Positions 8,998-18,215 are shown, counted from the stretch's first letter. The stretch: DNA of 45,527 nt from Acidobacteriota bacterium (GCA_003225495.1 QIAJ01000012.1:1-45527); one strand, 5' to 3'. The notes: generated by a model from the letters alone, not told the origin. Numbers and translations: made by a program.

Positions 8998-10242
8998 CTA
9001 GGTTAGAAAGGTCTTGTTTTGGCTGATCTTGTGTTGGAGGGTTGAGGCTAGTTGATCGACGTCGCTGGCGGACAGGCTCACCACACCCGGCTCGAGCACG
9101 GGGATGCGGTTGCTCCCGACGGCATCGCGCCGGACCTGGATGAGCAGGGCTTGCATGGCGTCGGCGTCATACTTCTGCGGAGTCATGCGAATCAGTTCCT
9201 GCAGAGTGATCCCGAGCGGCAACGGTTCGCGGTAGGGGCGAGCGCTGACCATGGCATCGAAGGTGTCAGCGAGAGCGACAATCCGCACTGCTTGCGGCAT
9301 CTCTTCCTGGTGCATTCCGTCGGGGTAACCGGTCCCGTCGCCGCGCTCATGATGCCAGCGCACAATCTCCGGAATCTGTGGCCAGGGGAACTGCACATTA
9401 CTGACGATCTGATGTCCGACTACAGTGTGATCGGCCATCTCACGAAATTCCTCGGCATCGAGGGATGACGGCTTGCCGAAAAGTCGCTTGTCGACAGCTA
9501 CTTTGCCGATGTCATGCAGGTAACCGGCGGAGCGTAGAGCTGCGGCATTGCTGGCGTCCATCCCCATCGCCTCTCCGATGGCCTGTGAGTAGCGGCCGAC
9601 CCGCAGTGAGTGCCCGTGAATGTTTACGTGTTTCACGTCGATGGCGGCGGCGAAAGCTTCGAGTGCGTTGTCGTAGAAACCGTGCAGGGAGGCGAGAAGG
9701 CGCAGATTTTCCGACACACGCTGCGCGAGGGTCTGGCTGAGAGTATGGTTCTGGATCGCCAACGCCACGTAACTGCTTATCAACTGAAGGGCATCGAGCG
9801 CGTCTTCTTCGTATGGCGCATCACCGGCGCGTCTTCCCAACGCGATCGCTCCCACCAGTTTGCCGCGAACCTTCAGCGGACAGATGCACTTGAACAATTC
9901 GGGAGCGACATTTCCGTTCGCGCTGAGGAATACATCGTAGGTGCCACTGTTCAACAGGACCGGCCCGACGGCGGCAGTCAGAGTGTGAACGTGGCGCGGA
10001 AGAAGCGGGATGACCGATGGCTCGGGAAGGAGGGCGAAGCCCTGCGCGTCGACTGAAGTCAGAACCGAGGGCCGTTCCCCGAATGAGAACAAAACGGCCT
10101 CTTGCGCACCGGCGGCCTCAAGTACGGCCGCAAGCATCTTGCGCGCAGTCTGGCTGAAGTCGCGGTCCGCTGTGAGTTCCGGACCCAGATCCGCCAGGGC
10201 TTCCACGGTGCGTAACAGCTTTTTTAAATTGGTTCCCTGCAA
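8998..10242 (-). CDS. GAF–HD-GYP domain protein (putative c-di-GMP phosphodiesterase)
   Basis: The 414-residue protein is soluble. Residues ~25-165 resemble a GAF sensor domain (CPLKVRGKLVGAIALGRR). Residues ~195-375 are an HD-GYP domain: the HD pair is in YLHDIGK (243-244), further metal histidines are in DHTVVGHQ (271-278), and the GYP signature is HHERGDGTGYP (297-307), followed by RIVALADTFDAM. All expected metal ligands appear present, so c-di-GMP hydrolysis is plausible. There is no receiver domain; input would come through the GAF domain. The start is TTG with only a short GAGG upstream, so the exact N-terminus is uncertain. It is divergent from the DUF4397 gene. Confidence 0.87.
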   Translation of the reverse strand: MQGTNLKKLLRTVEALADLGPELTADRDFSQTARKMLAAVLEAAGAQEAVLFSFGERPSVLTSVDAQGFALLPEPSVIPLLPRHVHTLTAAVGPVLLNSGTYDVFLSANGNVAPELFKCICPLKVRGKLVGAIALGRRAGDAPYEEDALDALQLISSYVALAIQNHTLSQTLAQRVSENLRLLASLHGFYDNALEAFAAAIDVKHVNIHGHSLRVGRYSQAIGEAMGMDASNAAALRSAGYLHDIGKVAVDKRLFGKPSSLDAEEFREMADHTVVGHQIVSNVQFPWPQIPEIVRWHHERGDGTGYPDGMHQEEMPQAVRIVALADTFDAMVSARPYREPLPLGITLQELIRMTPQKYDADAMQALLIQVRRDAVGSNRIPVLEPGVVSLSASDVDQLASTLQHKISQNKTFLT

Positions 10243-10584
10243 CGCCTCGCGCGGAGGTGCAGCTGAGAAACCAGAGCGCTATCAGCGTAGCATGTGCAAC
10301 AGAGCGTTTCGTGTTAGTTAGTTTGGTGCAGTGAAAATGCGCCCGGGAAGCGGTTTTTGCTCAACAGAAATTCAAGTACATCGTTAATGTTTTGTTGCGG
10401 AGTCTCTTGACGGCGCTTTAGATCATCAGTTGCGAGTGACGCGAGGTGACGGAACAACCTGCGGGCTTTACAAGACTTTACTCCTCGTTGACCGACTCTT
10501 TACAGAGCACCAACAACTAAAAGTTTCTCGCTTTGCATCCAGTCAGCATCCAGCAAAGACATTTTCAAATACAGGAGAGAATGG
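10243..10584. promoter_or_regulatory. Divergent intergenic region with a repeat-bearing palindrome
   Basis: This 342-bp gap lies between the HD-GYP gene (minus) and the DUF4397 gene (plus) and should contain both promoters. The clearest structure is at 10531-10558: an inverted repeat CTTTGC/GCAAAG encloses two direct copies of GCATCCAG (10535-10542 and 10546-10553) that start 11 bp apart, about one helical turn. It ends 14 bp before the Shine-Dalgarno AGGAGAG (10573-10579), so it is either an operator or a 5'-UTR hairpin. A TTGACC box at 10488-10493 is a possible -35, without a convincing -10. No ORF was recognised. Confidence 0.4.
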
Positions 10585-11271
10585 ATGCGACGTAGGACGT
10601 GGGGATTATTGTGCATAGGTTTTGGATCGCTTGTGCTGGCTTCTTTCACCGTCGGTTGCGGATCATCGTCCAGCAACGGCCAGATCCGGCTGGTTAACGC
10701 CACTCCAGATGAGATCGGCCTTGATCTTCTGGTGGATACAAAGAATGCTGCCAGCGGCGTCGGGTACGGAGCCGCCTCCGCATACAGCTCGATTAGGTCC
10801 GGTGCGCGCAACTTGCAGGTCGAACCCACGGGCGGCACGAACGTACTTATCGATACCACTCCCACCATAGTCGGCGGGAACACCCTCACTTTGGTCACAC
10901 TCAACTTCTCTTTCAATATCAGCAGCGTCTTGTTGACCGATGACAATTCCGCGCCCACGTCCGGGGACTTCAAGTTGCGGATACTCAACGCGTCACCGGG
11001 AATCGGTTCGCAGGATGTGTATTTGGTTCCCTTCGGGACCGATATCAGTTCAGTGGATCCAACGTTTTCGAATGTCGGCTTCGGCAGCGCCGCCTCCTAC
11101 AGCATGCTGACAGCAGGAGACTACGAAGTGTTCTTCACGACGCCCGGACAAAAATTTATCAACCTTGACAGCGGAAAACTGACCTTCGCCGCGGGACAGA
11201 TTCGGACACTGATTGCATTGAATAATCCGTCTGGGGCGTTCATGTCGAGCCTGTTGACGGACGCGAACTGA
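10585..11271 (+). CDS. DUF4397-type lipoprotein
   Basis: The 228-residue protein begins with a lipoprotein signal peptide: charged MRRRTW, a hydrophobic stretch and the lipobox FTVGC, with the modified cysteine followed by a serine-rich linker. The mature part has two similar β-rich units with RLVNATP and RILNASPG near their starts. This 'R-(V/L)-N-A-S/T-P' pattern is typical of DUF4397 domains, whose function is unknown but which are found on exported bacterial surface proteins. The start at 10585 is set by AGGAGAG five bases upstream; an overlapping ATG at 10581 is out of frame. It probably lies in the periplasm or on the outer membrane. Confidence 0.8.
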   Translation: MRRRTWGLLCIGFGSLVLASFTVGCGSSSSNGQIRLVNATPDEIGLDLLVDTKNAASGVGYGAASAYSSIRSGARNLQVEPTGGTNVLIDTTPTIVGGNTLTLVTLNFSFNISSVLLTDDNSAPTSGDFKLRILNASPGIGSQDVYLVPFGTDISSVDPTFSNVGFGSAASYSMLTAGDYEVFFTTPGQKFINLDSGKLTFAAGQIRTLIALNNPSGAFMSSLLTDAN

Positions 11272-11313
11272 GGGCAACTCGTCCCGCATCGCACGGGTGA
11301 TACAGTTCTTGCG

Positions 11314-12609
11314 ATGAAACAGAAGCGCTGCCTACCCTCAATTATTGGGATGTTGATTGTCGGCTTGTCTGCGGCTGCTCTCGCCTGCGCTCAAGGTGCG
11401 CCCGCGGCCAAGCAAAGCGAAACAGATGAGTACACGCGTTACGAATTGCTAGCGCCTGAGAGCGCCAGTTTCGCGATCCATTACGAAGTGACGGCGACAA
11501 CGGCCGGGGCGAGGTATTACTTCAATCCGATCCGCAAGGGTAGCGTGGCCAGCGGCGAGTCGGTAGTCGACGTGATGACGGGACAGCCGCTGCGCTTCGA
11601 GGTTGTGAGCGGTGAGGAGGCGCTAAAGGATCCGCTCATGAAGGGCGAAGACACGTCTGTGGACTACATCAAGGTCCAGCTAGCGCGCCCAGTGCCCCCG
11701 GATGGACAGGCGCGTCTGCTGATACTGAAAACGTACAAGGACGCCAAGAGTTACTACCGCGAGGGAGATACCATCGTCTTCAGCCGGTCGCTAAGCATTC
11801 CACGGAACAGTGTCGTCCTGCCCACGGGATATGAATTGGTTGCATGTAATGTTCCGTCGCAGATTCTTGCGCAACCAGACGGACGGATTGCGATCAGCTT
11901 CATGAATGGCAGCGGAGCGGAGGCGCCGCTCGTTGTTAAAGGCAAGCCGGGCATGCAGATCGGAGCTGGCGCGGCCCCAAGCATGCTCGGGTCCGCAAAG
12001 AGTTGGGAAGCGCCTTTTGAGGGAGAGACCGAAAAAGAGCGGCTGTCCGAGCGAGCGCATGAAGACCGCGAGATTGTTTACTTTCTCGAGCGGCCCGAAA
12101 CGCATGCATTTCGGCTCTATCACGACTACACCGAAACGCACGCCGGAACGGACAAATACTTCAATGTTGTCCGGGCCGGCAGTAAGGTTGCGCAGCCTTC
12201 GGCATACCTTCTCGATACCGGCGAAAAGCTCGCCACGAAAATTATGACTGGGGCGGAACTGGCGTCGCAGAAAATCGATCCCGGGGAGCCCGTCGATCCA
12301 GCCGCGCAGGTTGTTGTCATTCCTTTTTCTCCGGTGAAGGCGGGACAGTCCCTGCGCATACGGATTTCCGAAACGTATTCGGCGCCTGCGAGTTACCGTC
12401 TGGAGGGAGACGATCTGATCTTTGACCGAAGCCTGGGACGTCCCCGCAATGCAGTGGTGTTGCCCGAGGGATGGTATCTGACTGCCAGTTCGATTCCGGC
12501 GACGGTTTCACAACTGCCGGACGGCCGCATCCGGCTGGATTTCTGGAATGGACGGCCAGACCCGGTAGATGTACTGATCAAGGCCAGGCGTCGCGCACCG
12601 ACGCGTTAG
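11314..12609 (+). CDS. Secreted protein with two homologous halves, function unknown
   Basis: The 431-residue protein has a signal peptide (MKQKRCLPSIIGML..., cleavage probably after ACAQG). The mature part is an internal duplication of about 165 residues. Half one contains YYREGDTIVFSRSL, PRNSVVLPTGYEL and PDGRIAISFMNG; half two contains YRLEGDDLIFDRSL, RPRNAVVLPEGWYL and LPDGRIRLDFWNG. The earlier parts also align (ARYYFNPIRKGS with DKYFNVVRAGS, then MTGQPLRFEVVSGEEA with DTGEKLATKIMTGAEL). The repeats look β-rich. I do not recognise a characterised family. It is 42 bp downstream of the DUF4397 lipoprotein on the same strand, so they may be co-transcribed. There is no strong Shine-Dalgarno sequence. 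Confidence 0.75.
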   Translation: MKQKRCLPSIIGMLIVGLSAAALACAQGAPAAKQSETDEYTRYELLAPESASFAIHYEVTATTAGARYYFNPIRKGSVASGESVVDVMTGQPLRFEVVSGEEALKDPLMKGEDTSVDYIKVQLARPVPPDGQARLLILKTYKDAKSYYREGDTIVFSRSLSIPRNSVVLPTGYELVACNVPSQILAQPDGRIAISFMNGSGAEAPLVVKGKPGMQIGAGAAPSMLGSAKSWEAPFEGETEKERLSERAHEDREIVYFLERPETHAFRLYHDYTETHAGTDKYFNVVRAGSKVAQPSAYLLDTGEKLATKIMTGAELASQKIDPGEPVDPAAQVVVIPFSPVKAGQSLRIRISETYSAPASYRLEGDDLIFDRSLGRPRNAVVLPEGWYLTASSIPATVSQLPDGRIRLDFWNGRPDPVDVLIKARRRAPTR

Positions 12610-12689
12610 TCCCACCGCAGCCCCAACCACGCGGCGCGTATTGTCGTGCCGGTGTGACAACTCCACTACTCATCCGTCCAACCCAGTAC

Positions 12690-13439
12690 ATGACAGAGTC
12701 TGGCGCGAGGACAACGACGATCCAACCGCTCGGGGAGGATCTCCTCGACGCGCCCGCTCCATCGGCGCGACGTTCTGCCACGCTTCTTCCGATCGCCTCA
12801 GTCTGGCATACGGTACTTGTGCTCGCAGTCATCAGCGTATCGGCATACCGGGGATGGCCGAGCGTCGGACAAATACGCATGTTGCCGCATCGCATCACCA
12901 TCTACCAAAGAACGATGCTGTTTGAATGGCTCACACTGGCACTGGCGCTCGCGGGCGTATGGCTCAAAGGCTCTTCGCTCTACAGCGTACTGGGCGGTCG
13001 CTGGCGCTCCGCCGGACAGTTCTAGCGCGATTTAGGAATTGGCTTCGGGTTCCTGATAGTAACCATCGTCGTCTCTTCGATTGCCGGTCCTCACCGAGGC
13101 GGTGACGACAGCGCGACACAATTCCTGCTTCCACAAAGCCGCATCGAGATGATGCTTTGGGTGCTGCTATCGATCACCGCGGGAATTTGCGAGGAAGCTG
13201 TTTATCGCGGATATCTGCAGAAACAATTTATGGCTTTGACGCGGAATGTTCCGGCTGGAATTATTCTGTCGGCCTTGGTGTTCGCCGGCGCTCACTCGTA
13301 TCAGGGCTTTGGGCATGCTGCTGTGATCGGTGTTTTGGGAGCATTGGGCGGCATGCTAGCGTACTGGTGCCGGAGCGTGCGTCCGGGCATGATCGCGCAT
13401 ACTCTGCAGGACCTGCTTGGCGGTTTCCTCAGGCACTAG
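12690..13439 (+). pseudogene. CPBP-family intramembrane metalloprotease interrupted by an in-frame TAG
   Basis: Two open segments in the same frame make one CPBP (Abi, CAAX-protease-like) protein of ~249 codons. The first half (MTESGART..., two probable membrane segments) ends at TAG 13023-13025, codon 112, and translation would resume directly with RDLGIGFGFLIVTIVV. The second half carries the catalytic signatures: EEAVYR at codons 168-173, His202 in FAGAHSYQG and His237 in MIAHTLQD. Without readthrough or an internal start the N-terminal half lacks all catalytic residues. An internal ATG at 13149 could make a short protein but would lose the first membrane segments. A single substitution (for example from TTG or CAG) or a sequencing error explains the stop. 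Confidence 0.72.
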
Positions 13440-13586
13440 TTCTCCGCAGCATCGCGGTGGGTTTTGCTCCTTCCTCTATCCCCTCCGATTACTTGCGCAT
13501 GCCCGAGCGCCCGCTACAAGAGACATTCCGCCCATGATGTTGCCCAGCAAGGGGGAACTGGAGCGCTTTCCAGGGGAGGTGGTTTG

Positions 13587-15230
13587 CTAGACGCCGACCG
13601 GGAAGGGCTTGCTGTGCGGGTCTGAAGTTACCGCGACGCCGGAGAAGCGGCCTTGCAGCAGCGACATCAGTCCGGTGCACCAGTAGCCGATGACGAACAG
13701 CAACAGGAATGGCACGGTGATGTAGTTCTCATTGTCGATCGCGTAGTAAACGGTAAGCGCGAAATAAGTTCCGACCAGCAACTCGAGCCATGGGACCCAT
13801 CCCAGGCGCCTGCGGTATTTGGCGGCAGCGACTCTGTCCTTTTTTGATTCGACGCGATATTTCGGCGTTCGCGCGAAGGCCGTTTGTTTTCCGACGAGTG
13901 CCTCGAGAACCGCGCGGGTATTCGTGATCGTCAGCCCGATGCCGAGCGCCATTAGTAAGGGAAGGAAGAGAAAGGTCCGCAGCCAGGTCTTCGGGAAAAG
14001 CTCCTTCTGTGAAACCAGATAGAAGCTGGAGATGGAGAACGTCGACGCCATAAATAATGGCAGATCGATATAGAGCATCTGAAACCAGCCCTGGTAAAAA
14101 CGAATAACCATGGCCGGCAGAAGCAGCACGGAAAGCACGATCATCAGCGGATAACTGAGATTTGCCGTCAAGTGATACCACGCTTCAACCTTGACTGACC
14201 GCGGGACATCGCTGATAAAGACTTTGGGCAGGATTTTTTTAGATACCTGAATAAGTCCTTTGGCCCAGCGTGCCTGTTGTGTTTTGAAGGCCGTCATCTC
14301 AACCGGCAACTCCGCCGGACACTCCACGTCTTGCAGGTAAAGAAACTTCCAACCTTTGAGCTGGGCGCGATAAGAGAGGTCGGTATCTTCTGTTAACGTA
14401 TCGTGCTGCCAACCACCCGCTTCGTCGATAGCAACGCGGCGCCACATTCCCGCGGTCCCGTTGAAATTGAAAAAGACTCCACTGCGGGCGCGGCCGGAGT
14501 GCTCCAGAACGAAGTGGCCATCGAGTAGGATTGCCTCGACTTCTGTCAGCAGGGAGTAGTTGCGGTTGATGTGCGTCCAGCGCGTCTGCACCATACCGAT
14601 TTTCGGATCTGTGAAATGGTGAATGCACTTCAACAAAAAATCAGGAGATGGAACGAAATCGGCGTCGAAGATGGCGACGAACTCCCCCTTCGCAGTTTTC
14701 AGGCCTTGCTCGAGCGCGCCTGCCTTGAATCCTGCGCGGTTGTCGCGGTGGAGATAGCTGACCGGATGTCCGAGCGAGATGTAACGTTCGACCAGGGTAC
14801 GGGCAACTTCGACGGTTTCGTCGGTCGAGTCGTCGAGGAGTTGAATGTCGAGTCTTTCGCGCGGATAGTCGAGTTTGCAGACTGCATCCAGGAGGCGATC
14901 GACGACATATTGCTCGTTGTAAATCGGCAACTGTACGGTCACTCGCGGCATTTCATCGAAGTAAGCCGCTGGTGCTGTGGTCTAGTTCTTCTTGTGCTTG
15001 TAATAAAGATAGACCAGCCAGTACCGGTGTGCTCCGTAAGAGGCCAGGATAATGAGAACGATGAAGTACGGGATCAGCAACGCGAGGTCGAAGCTGTTGA
15101 CCTGATACAGGCCCTGAAATGTCCTATCGAGAAAATGCTGCCGGATGTAGGGCAGGACGCCCTTCGGCGCAAACGTCAGCGCGAACACGGCAGTGGGGAG
15201 GGGCGGGATCACGAATTGGCTGGACAGCAA
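13587..15230 (-). pseudogene. Membrane glycosyltransferase family 2 (cellulose-synthase-like), split by an in-frame TAG
   Basis: An 82-codon segment (15230-14985) with one membrane helix (FDLALLIPYFIVLIILASYG) ends at TAG 14982-14984 after YYKHKKN. The same frame continues with TTAPAAYFDE into a 454-residue segment starting at ATG 14951. That part holds the GT2 catalytic core (numbered from 14951): LLDDSTDET at 38-46, DADF at 96-99, TED at 187-189 and QQARW at 225-229, then several C-terminal membrane helices. Homologues of this type usually have the N-terminal helix joined to the catalytic domain. The C-terminal part could still be made from ATG 14951, but without its first membrane anchor. 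The donor sugar and polymer are unknown. The initiator (TTG 15230) is uncertain. Confidence 0.75.
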
Positions 15231-15266
15231 AGGCGAACAGATATTGTACCCGATGAACGCCAGCTG

Positions 15267-15323
15267 CCTTCAGGGGCTTACCAAGGTTTTCGCGGCACGG
15301 CGAAAGCCGCGTCCTCCTGAAGG
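15267..15323. repeat. Nested palindromic element upstream of the glycosyltransferase
   Basis: An outer inverted repeat, CCTTCAGG (15267-15274) with CCTGAAGG (15316-15323), encloses an inner one, CGCGGC (15291-15296) with GCCGCG (15306-15311). Both are perfect. The element occupies the gap between the CRD-repeat gene and the glycosyltransferase and overlaps the most upstream in-frame part of the latter. It looks like a REP-type palindrome; a terminator for the upstream CRD-repeat gene is the alternative, but there is no clear U-run. Confidence 0.5.
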
Positions 15324-15383
15324 TTGTTCTTGAAACACTTTTGTGGAGCCTGATACCGGGACGGGAGGCTGACACCTGTTCTC

Positions 15384-17027
15384 CTACTGCCAATCATCTC
15401 CCACACGTGAGAGCTTCAACTCGATCTTTCGACGCGAACCTTCCTCAATCTTGATTGCCGTGCCGTTCAACTCCTGCGACTTGAGAAATGCGGCGTCGTA
15501 GTAGAGGCTGTCATCCAGATCCTGCCAGGCGAGCACGGTGTAGCTGCCTGGGGCGAGGCCGTGGATCGTGAACAGTCCATTCTGATCGGTCGAGCCGACG
15601 CCGTAACGCTCGTGAAGCTTGCGATATTTTTCTTCCGGGATTGCCACCACGGTGGCATTGGAGGCAGGTTTGTCCTGGTCGAGGACCACGCCTTCCAGCA
15701 GTCCGGCTTTGGAACCGATCATCAGCTCAATCGTCGTGGGGCCGGTCACGCTGAAACCCGTATCGGCGGCGCTGTTCCCGACGTTCGCGGACTTCAGAAA
15801 ATTATCGCTGGCCGGACTGAGGTACACCGATGCGACATAAACGCCAGGGGTCACGTTCGTCCACTGAAAGTTGCCGAAGCGGTCTACCTGCGCATTCCAG
15901 CCGCTGTCGGGCGAAATAAAAATACCCTGGGCGTCCGCATCGGTGGCCGAGCGCAGGCTGGCAGTGAACTGCGTTAGGTCTTTGGCCTCCCGGCCTTCGA
16001 CGCGAAGATGTCCGGAGACGGCGAACGGCCGCGTCGGAGCGAGCTTCACGCCCTCCACGTCGGCAGCGACGACTGTAACGTTCTCGCGGGTTGTCAGAAG
16101 CGTCCCCTCGGCCCCGGAGAAGACGGTGATGGTGTAAGAGCCCGGAGCCATGCCGCGCACCTCGAACTGGCCATCGGCCGCGACCTCGGCTGCGTACATG
16201 GTGTTGTTCACTCCTTTGGAAACGACCTGAACGATGGGCTTCTGATTCGCGGGAATGCCGGTCACGATTCCGCGGACGCGGTATGTTCTACCCGGAACCA
16301 TCGTAAAGTTCACCGGCATCTCGTCGCCCGCTCGGAGAGAAATGACGGAGGCCTGTGCGCTGTCCGTTGTGCCCGGATAGTAGGTGACGAGATAATTCAG
16401 ATCCTGCTTACTCGCTGCGCCGTCAGACTCCTTGGCAAGATGTTCGAAATTGCGAGTGTCGGGCAGGGGGATCACTGCCACCATGTACTGGCCGGGGAAT
16501 AATCCTCCAAAACGATATTCTCCGAGATCATTTGTGCGTTCGTTGTTGAACGCTTCTGGTTCACGAGATTTGCCTGGCCGCTTCCTCAGAAGAGAGACTC
16601 CGTAACCGGTCAGCGGCTCCCCATCCTCGTCCAACACTTTGCCGGTGATGACTGCGGCCGGCAGCATCTGGAAGAGGAGATCTGTGGTTTCTTGTCCCGG
16701 CTGCACGCTCAGGATAGAGCCCTCAGCCTGATGGCCGCGGAGGTTGATCTGATGAAATCCGGTTTTCTCCAGCAGGAGGCGATAGCGCCCGGGCTGAACT
16801 TTCTCGATATGAAATCGACCTTCGGAGTCGGTGTCAGCGGTGTAATTGCCGCCTTGCTTCTGGTCTTCGGCGATGAGGTGCAACAGGACTCTCTTGAGTG
16901 GCTGGCTGCCCGGCTCCTTCACGACCGTTCCGGAAAGAGCAGCCGTGTGTGGTGAAGCAGCGTCTTGTGCCTCAGGCCGCGCCAGGAGGCTCAGCAGGCA
17001 GAAGGCGAGAACGAGGCTGTGTTTCAT
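15384..17027 (-). CDS. Secreted carboxypeptidase-regulatory-like (CRD/SdrD B-like) repeat protein
   Basis: The ~547-residue protein begins with a signal peptide (MKHSLVLAFCLLSLLARPEAQ). It is then built of several β-sandwich repeats of the carboxypeptidase regulatory type, each with the pattern 'G-x-V-x-D...G-x-F-x-(I/V)-x-x-(L/V)-x-P-G-x-Y'. Examples are EGRFHIEKVQPGRYRLLL, LGEYRFGGLFPGQYMVAV, GQFEVRGMAPGSYTI, GNFQWTNVTPGVYVA and NGLFTIHGLAPGSYTVLA. Such proteins are abundant in acidobacteria and probably act in the envelope as binding or scaffold modules; no enzyme domain is visible. An upstream in-frame GTG at 17051 is possible, but starting at ATG 17027 gives a cleaner signal peptide. It lies 49 bp downstream of mqnC. 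Confidence 0.82.
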   Translation of the reverse strand: MKHSLVLAFCLLSLLARPEAQDAASPHTAALSGTVVKEPGSQPLKRVLLHLIAEDQKQGGNYTADTDSEGRFHIEKVQPGRYRLLLEKTGFHQINLRGHQAEGSILSVQPGQETTDLLFQMLPAAVITGKVLDEDGEPLTGYGVSLLRKRPGKSREPEAFNNERTNDLGEYRFGGLFPGQYMVAVIPLPDTRNFEHLAKESDGAASKQDLNYLVTYYPGTTDSAQASVISLRAGDEMPVNFTMVPGRTYRVRGIVTGIPANQKPIVQVVSKGVNNTMYAAEVAADGQFEVRGMAPGSYTITVFSGAEGTLLTTRENVTVVAADVEGVKLAPTRPFAVSGHLRVEGREAKDLTQFTASLRSATDADAQGIFISPDSGWNAQVDRFGNFQWTNVTPGVYVASVYLSPASDNFLKSANVGNSAADTGFSVTGPTTIELMIGSKAGLLEGVVLDQDKPASNATVVAIPEEKYRKLHERYGVGSTDQNGLFTIHGLAPGSYTVLAWQDLDDSLYYDAAFLKSQELNGTAIKIEEGSRRKIELKLSRVGDDWQ

Positions 17028-17076
17028 TAGTCGGATCGAGTGGCAGGGCACAAAGGGATTTTCCGGCGCGAATAAC

Positions 17077-18123
17077 TCAATTCAGGAAATACGTGCGGTA
17101 CAGAGTATCCCGCTGCGCCGGACGAAAGCCGGCATCACGTATGATGCGGCGCAACTCTTCTTCCGTTGTGCAATTATTCACGCCTGCCGCCCGGACTACG
17201 TTCTCTTCCAGCATGACCGATCCGACATCGTTCCCGCCAAAGCGCAAGCCCATCTGGCAGACTTTTAATCCCTGTGTGACCCAGCTCGATTGGACGTTGA
17301 GAAAGTTCGACAGGTACAGCCGCGAGATCGCCAGCACTTTCAAATATTCCACTGCCGTGGCTTCGTCCCAGCGCCGCCCGCCGAGCGCGGTGTTGGCGGG
17401 CTGAAAGCTCCATGGGATGAATGCCGTGAAGCCGCCAGTCTCTTGCTGCAATTCATAGAGCCGCTGGAAATGGTTAACGCGATGCTCAATCGATTCACCG
17501 ACGCCGAACATCATAGTGGCGGTCGTCCGCATGCCGAGCTGGTGAGCGGTGCGATGCACGAGCAACCAGTCTTCAGTAAGACACTTCAGACGCGCAATTT
17601 TGTGGCGAACTTCATCATCGAGAATTTCAGCGCCGCCGCCGGGGATGGAATCGAGGCCGGAGTCCCGCAGACGCGCAATCGTGTCCCGCACGCTGAGCGC
17701 GCTGTATTCGGCTATTGCCAGAATCTCCGAGGCTGAATAGCAGTGCAAGTGAATCTTCGGGAAGCGCTGCTTAATGCCGCTCAGCATCTGCTCATGCCAT
17801 TCGATCTTGAGATCGGGATGCAGGCCGCCCTGCATCAGCACGCCCGTGCCGCCCAGTTCCACAGTTTCCTGAATCTTGTCGTAGATAGTGTCGAAATCGA
17901 GGATGTAACCTTCTTTGGCGCGAGGCCCTTTGAGGGGACGATAAAAAGCGCAGAACGTGCAGTACTCGGTGCAGAAGTTGGTGTAATTAATATTGCGGTC
18001 AATGATATAGGTGACCGTGCCCTCGGGATGAATGCGGCGCCGGACGGCGTCAGCCTCCATGCCGATGCCAATCAGGTCATCGGACCGAAACATCTCCAGA
18101 GCCTGCTGTTTGGTCAGGGACAT
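17077..18123 (-). CDS. mqnC: Cyclic dehypoxanthine futalosine synthase
   Basis: The 348-residue radical SAM enzyme has the cluster-binding motif CTEYCTFC (Cys51, 55, 58) within NINYTNFCTEYCTFCAFYR. It also has GGTGVLMQGGLHPDL, IPGGGAEIL, and the C-terminal VQSSWVTQGLKVCQMGLRFGGNDVGS block typical of MqnC/MqnE-like proteins. MqnC closes the spiro ring of dehypoxanthinyl futalosine in the futalosine route to menaquinone. IPGGGAEI and the QGGLHPDLKI region fit MqnC better than MqnE. The frame extends 17 codons upstream, but GTGAGGA before the ATG at 18123 supports the start used. mqnA lies 3 kb upstream on the same strand and mqnD is at 27.6 kb. Confidence 0.92.
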   Translation of the reverse strand: MSLTKQQALEMFRSDDLIGIGMEADAVRRRIHPEGTVTYIIDRNINYTNFCTEYCTFCAFYRPLKGPRAKEGYILDFDTIYDKIQETVELGGTGVLMQGGLHPDLKIEWHEQMLSGIKQRFPKIHLHCYSASEILAIAEYSALSVRDTIARLRDSGLDSIPGGGAEILDDEVRHKIARLKCLTEDWLLVHRTAHQLGMRTTATMMFGVGESIEHRVNHFQRLYELQQETGGFTAFIPWSFQPANTALGGRRWDEATAVEYLKVLAISRLYLSNFLNVQSSWVTQGLKVCQMGLRFGGNDVGSVMLEENVVRAAGVNNCTTEEELRRIIRDAGFRPAQRDTLYRTYFLN

Positions 18124-18215
18124 CGCATCCTCACTCGGGATACTCACTATTTTAGCTGGTTGGAGGGTGTGCACGCGAATTCCGCACCAGATGCCGGGCG
18201 GATACCAGGGTGGAT

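Noticed and set aside
12690-15230. Amber (TAG) reassignment to a sense codon, suggested by two in-frame TAGs in neighbouring genes
   Set aside because: TAG ends many intact genes here at the expected position, including uvrB, topA, the HAD gene, the HD-GYP gene, the CRD-repeat gene and both interrupted genes themselves. A recoded genome would avoid this. Nonsense mutation or sequence error is simpler.
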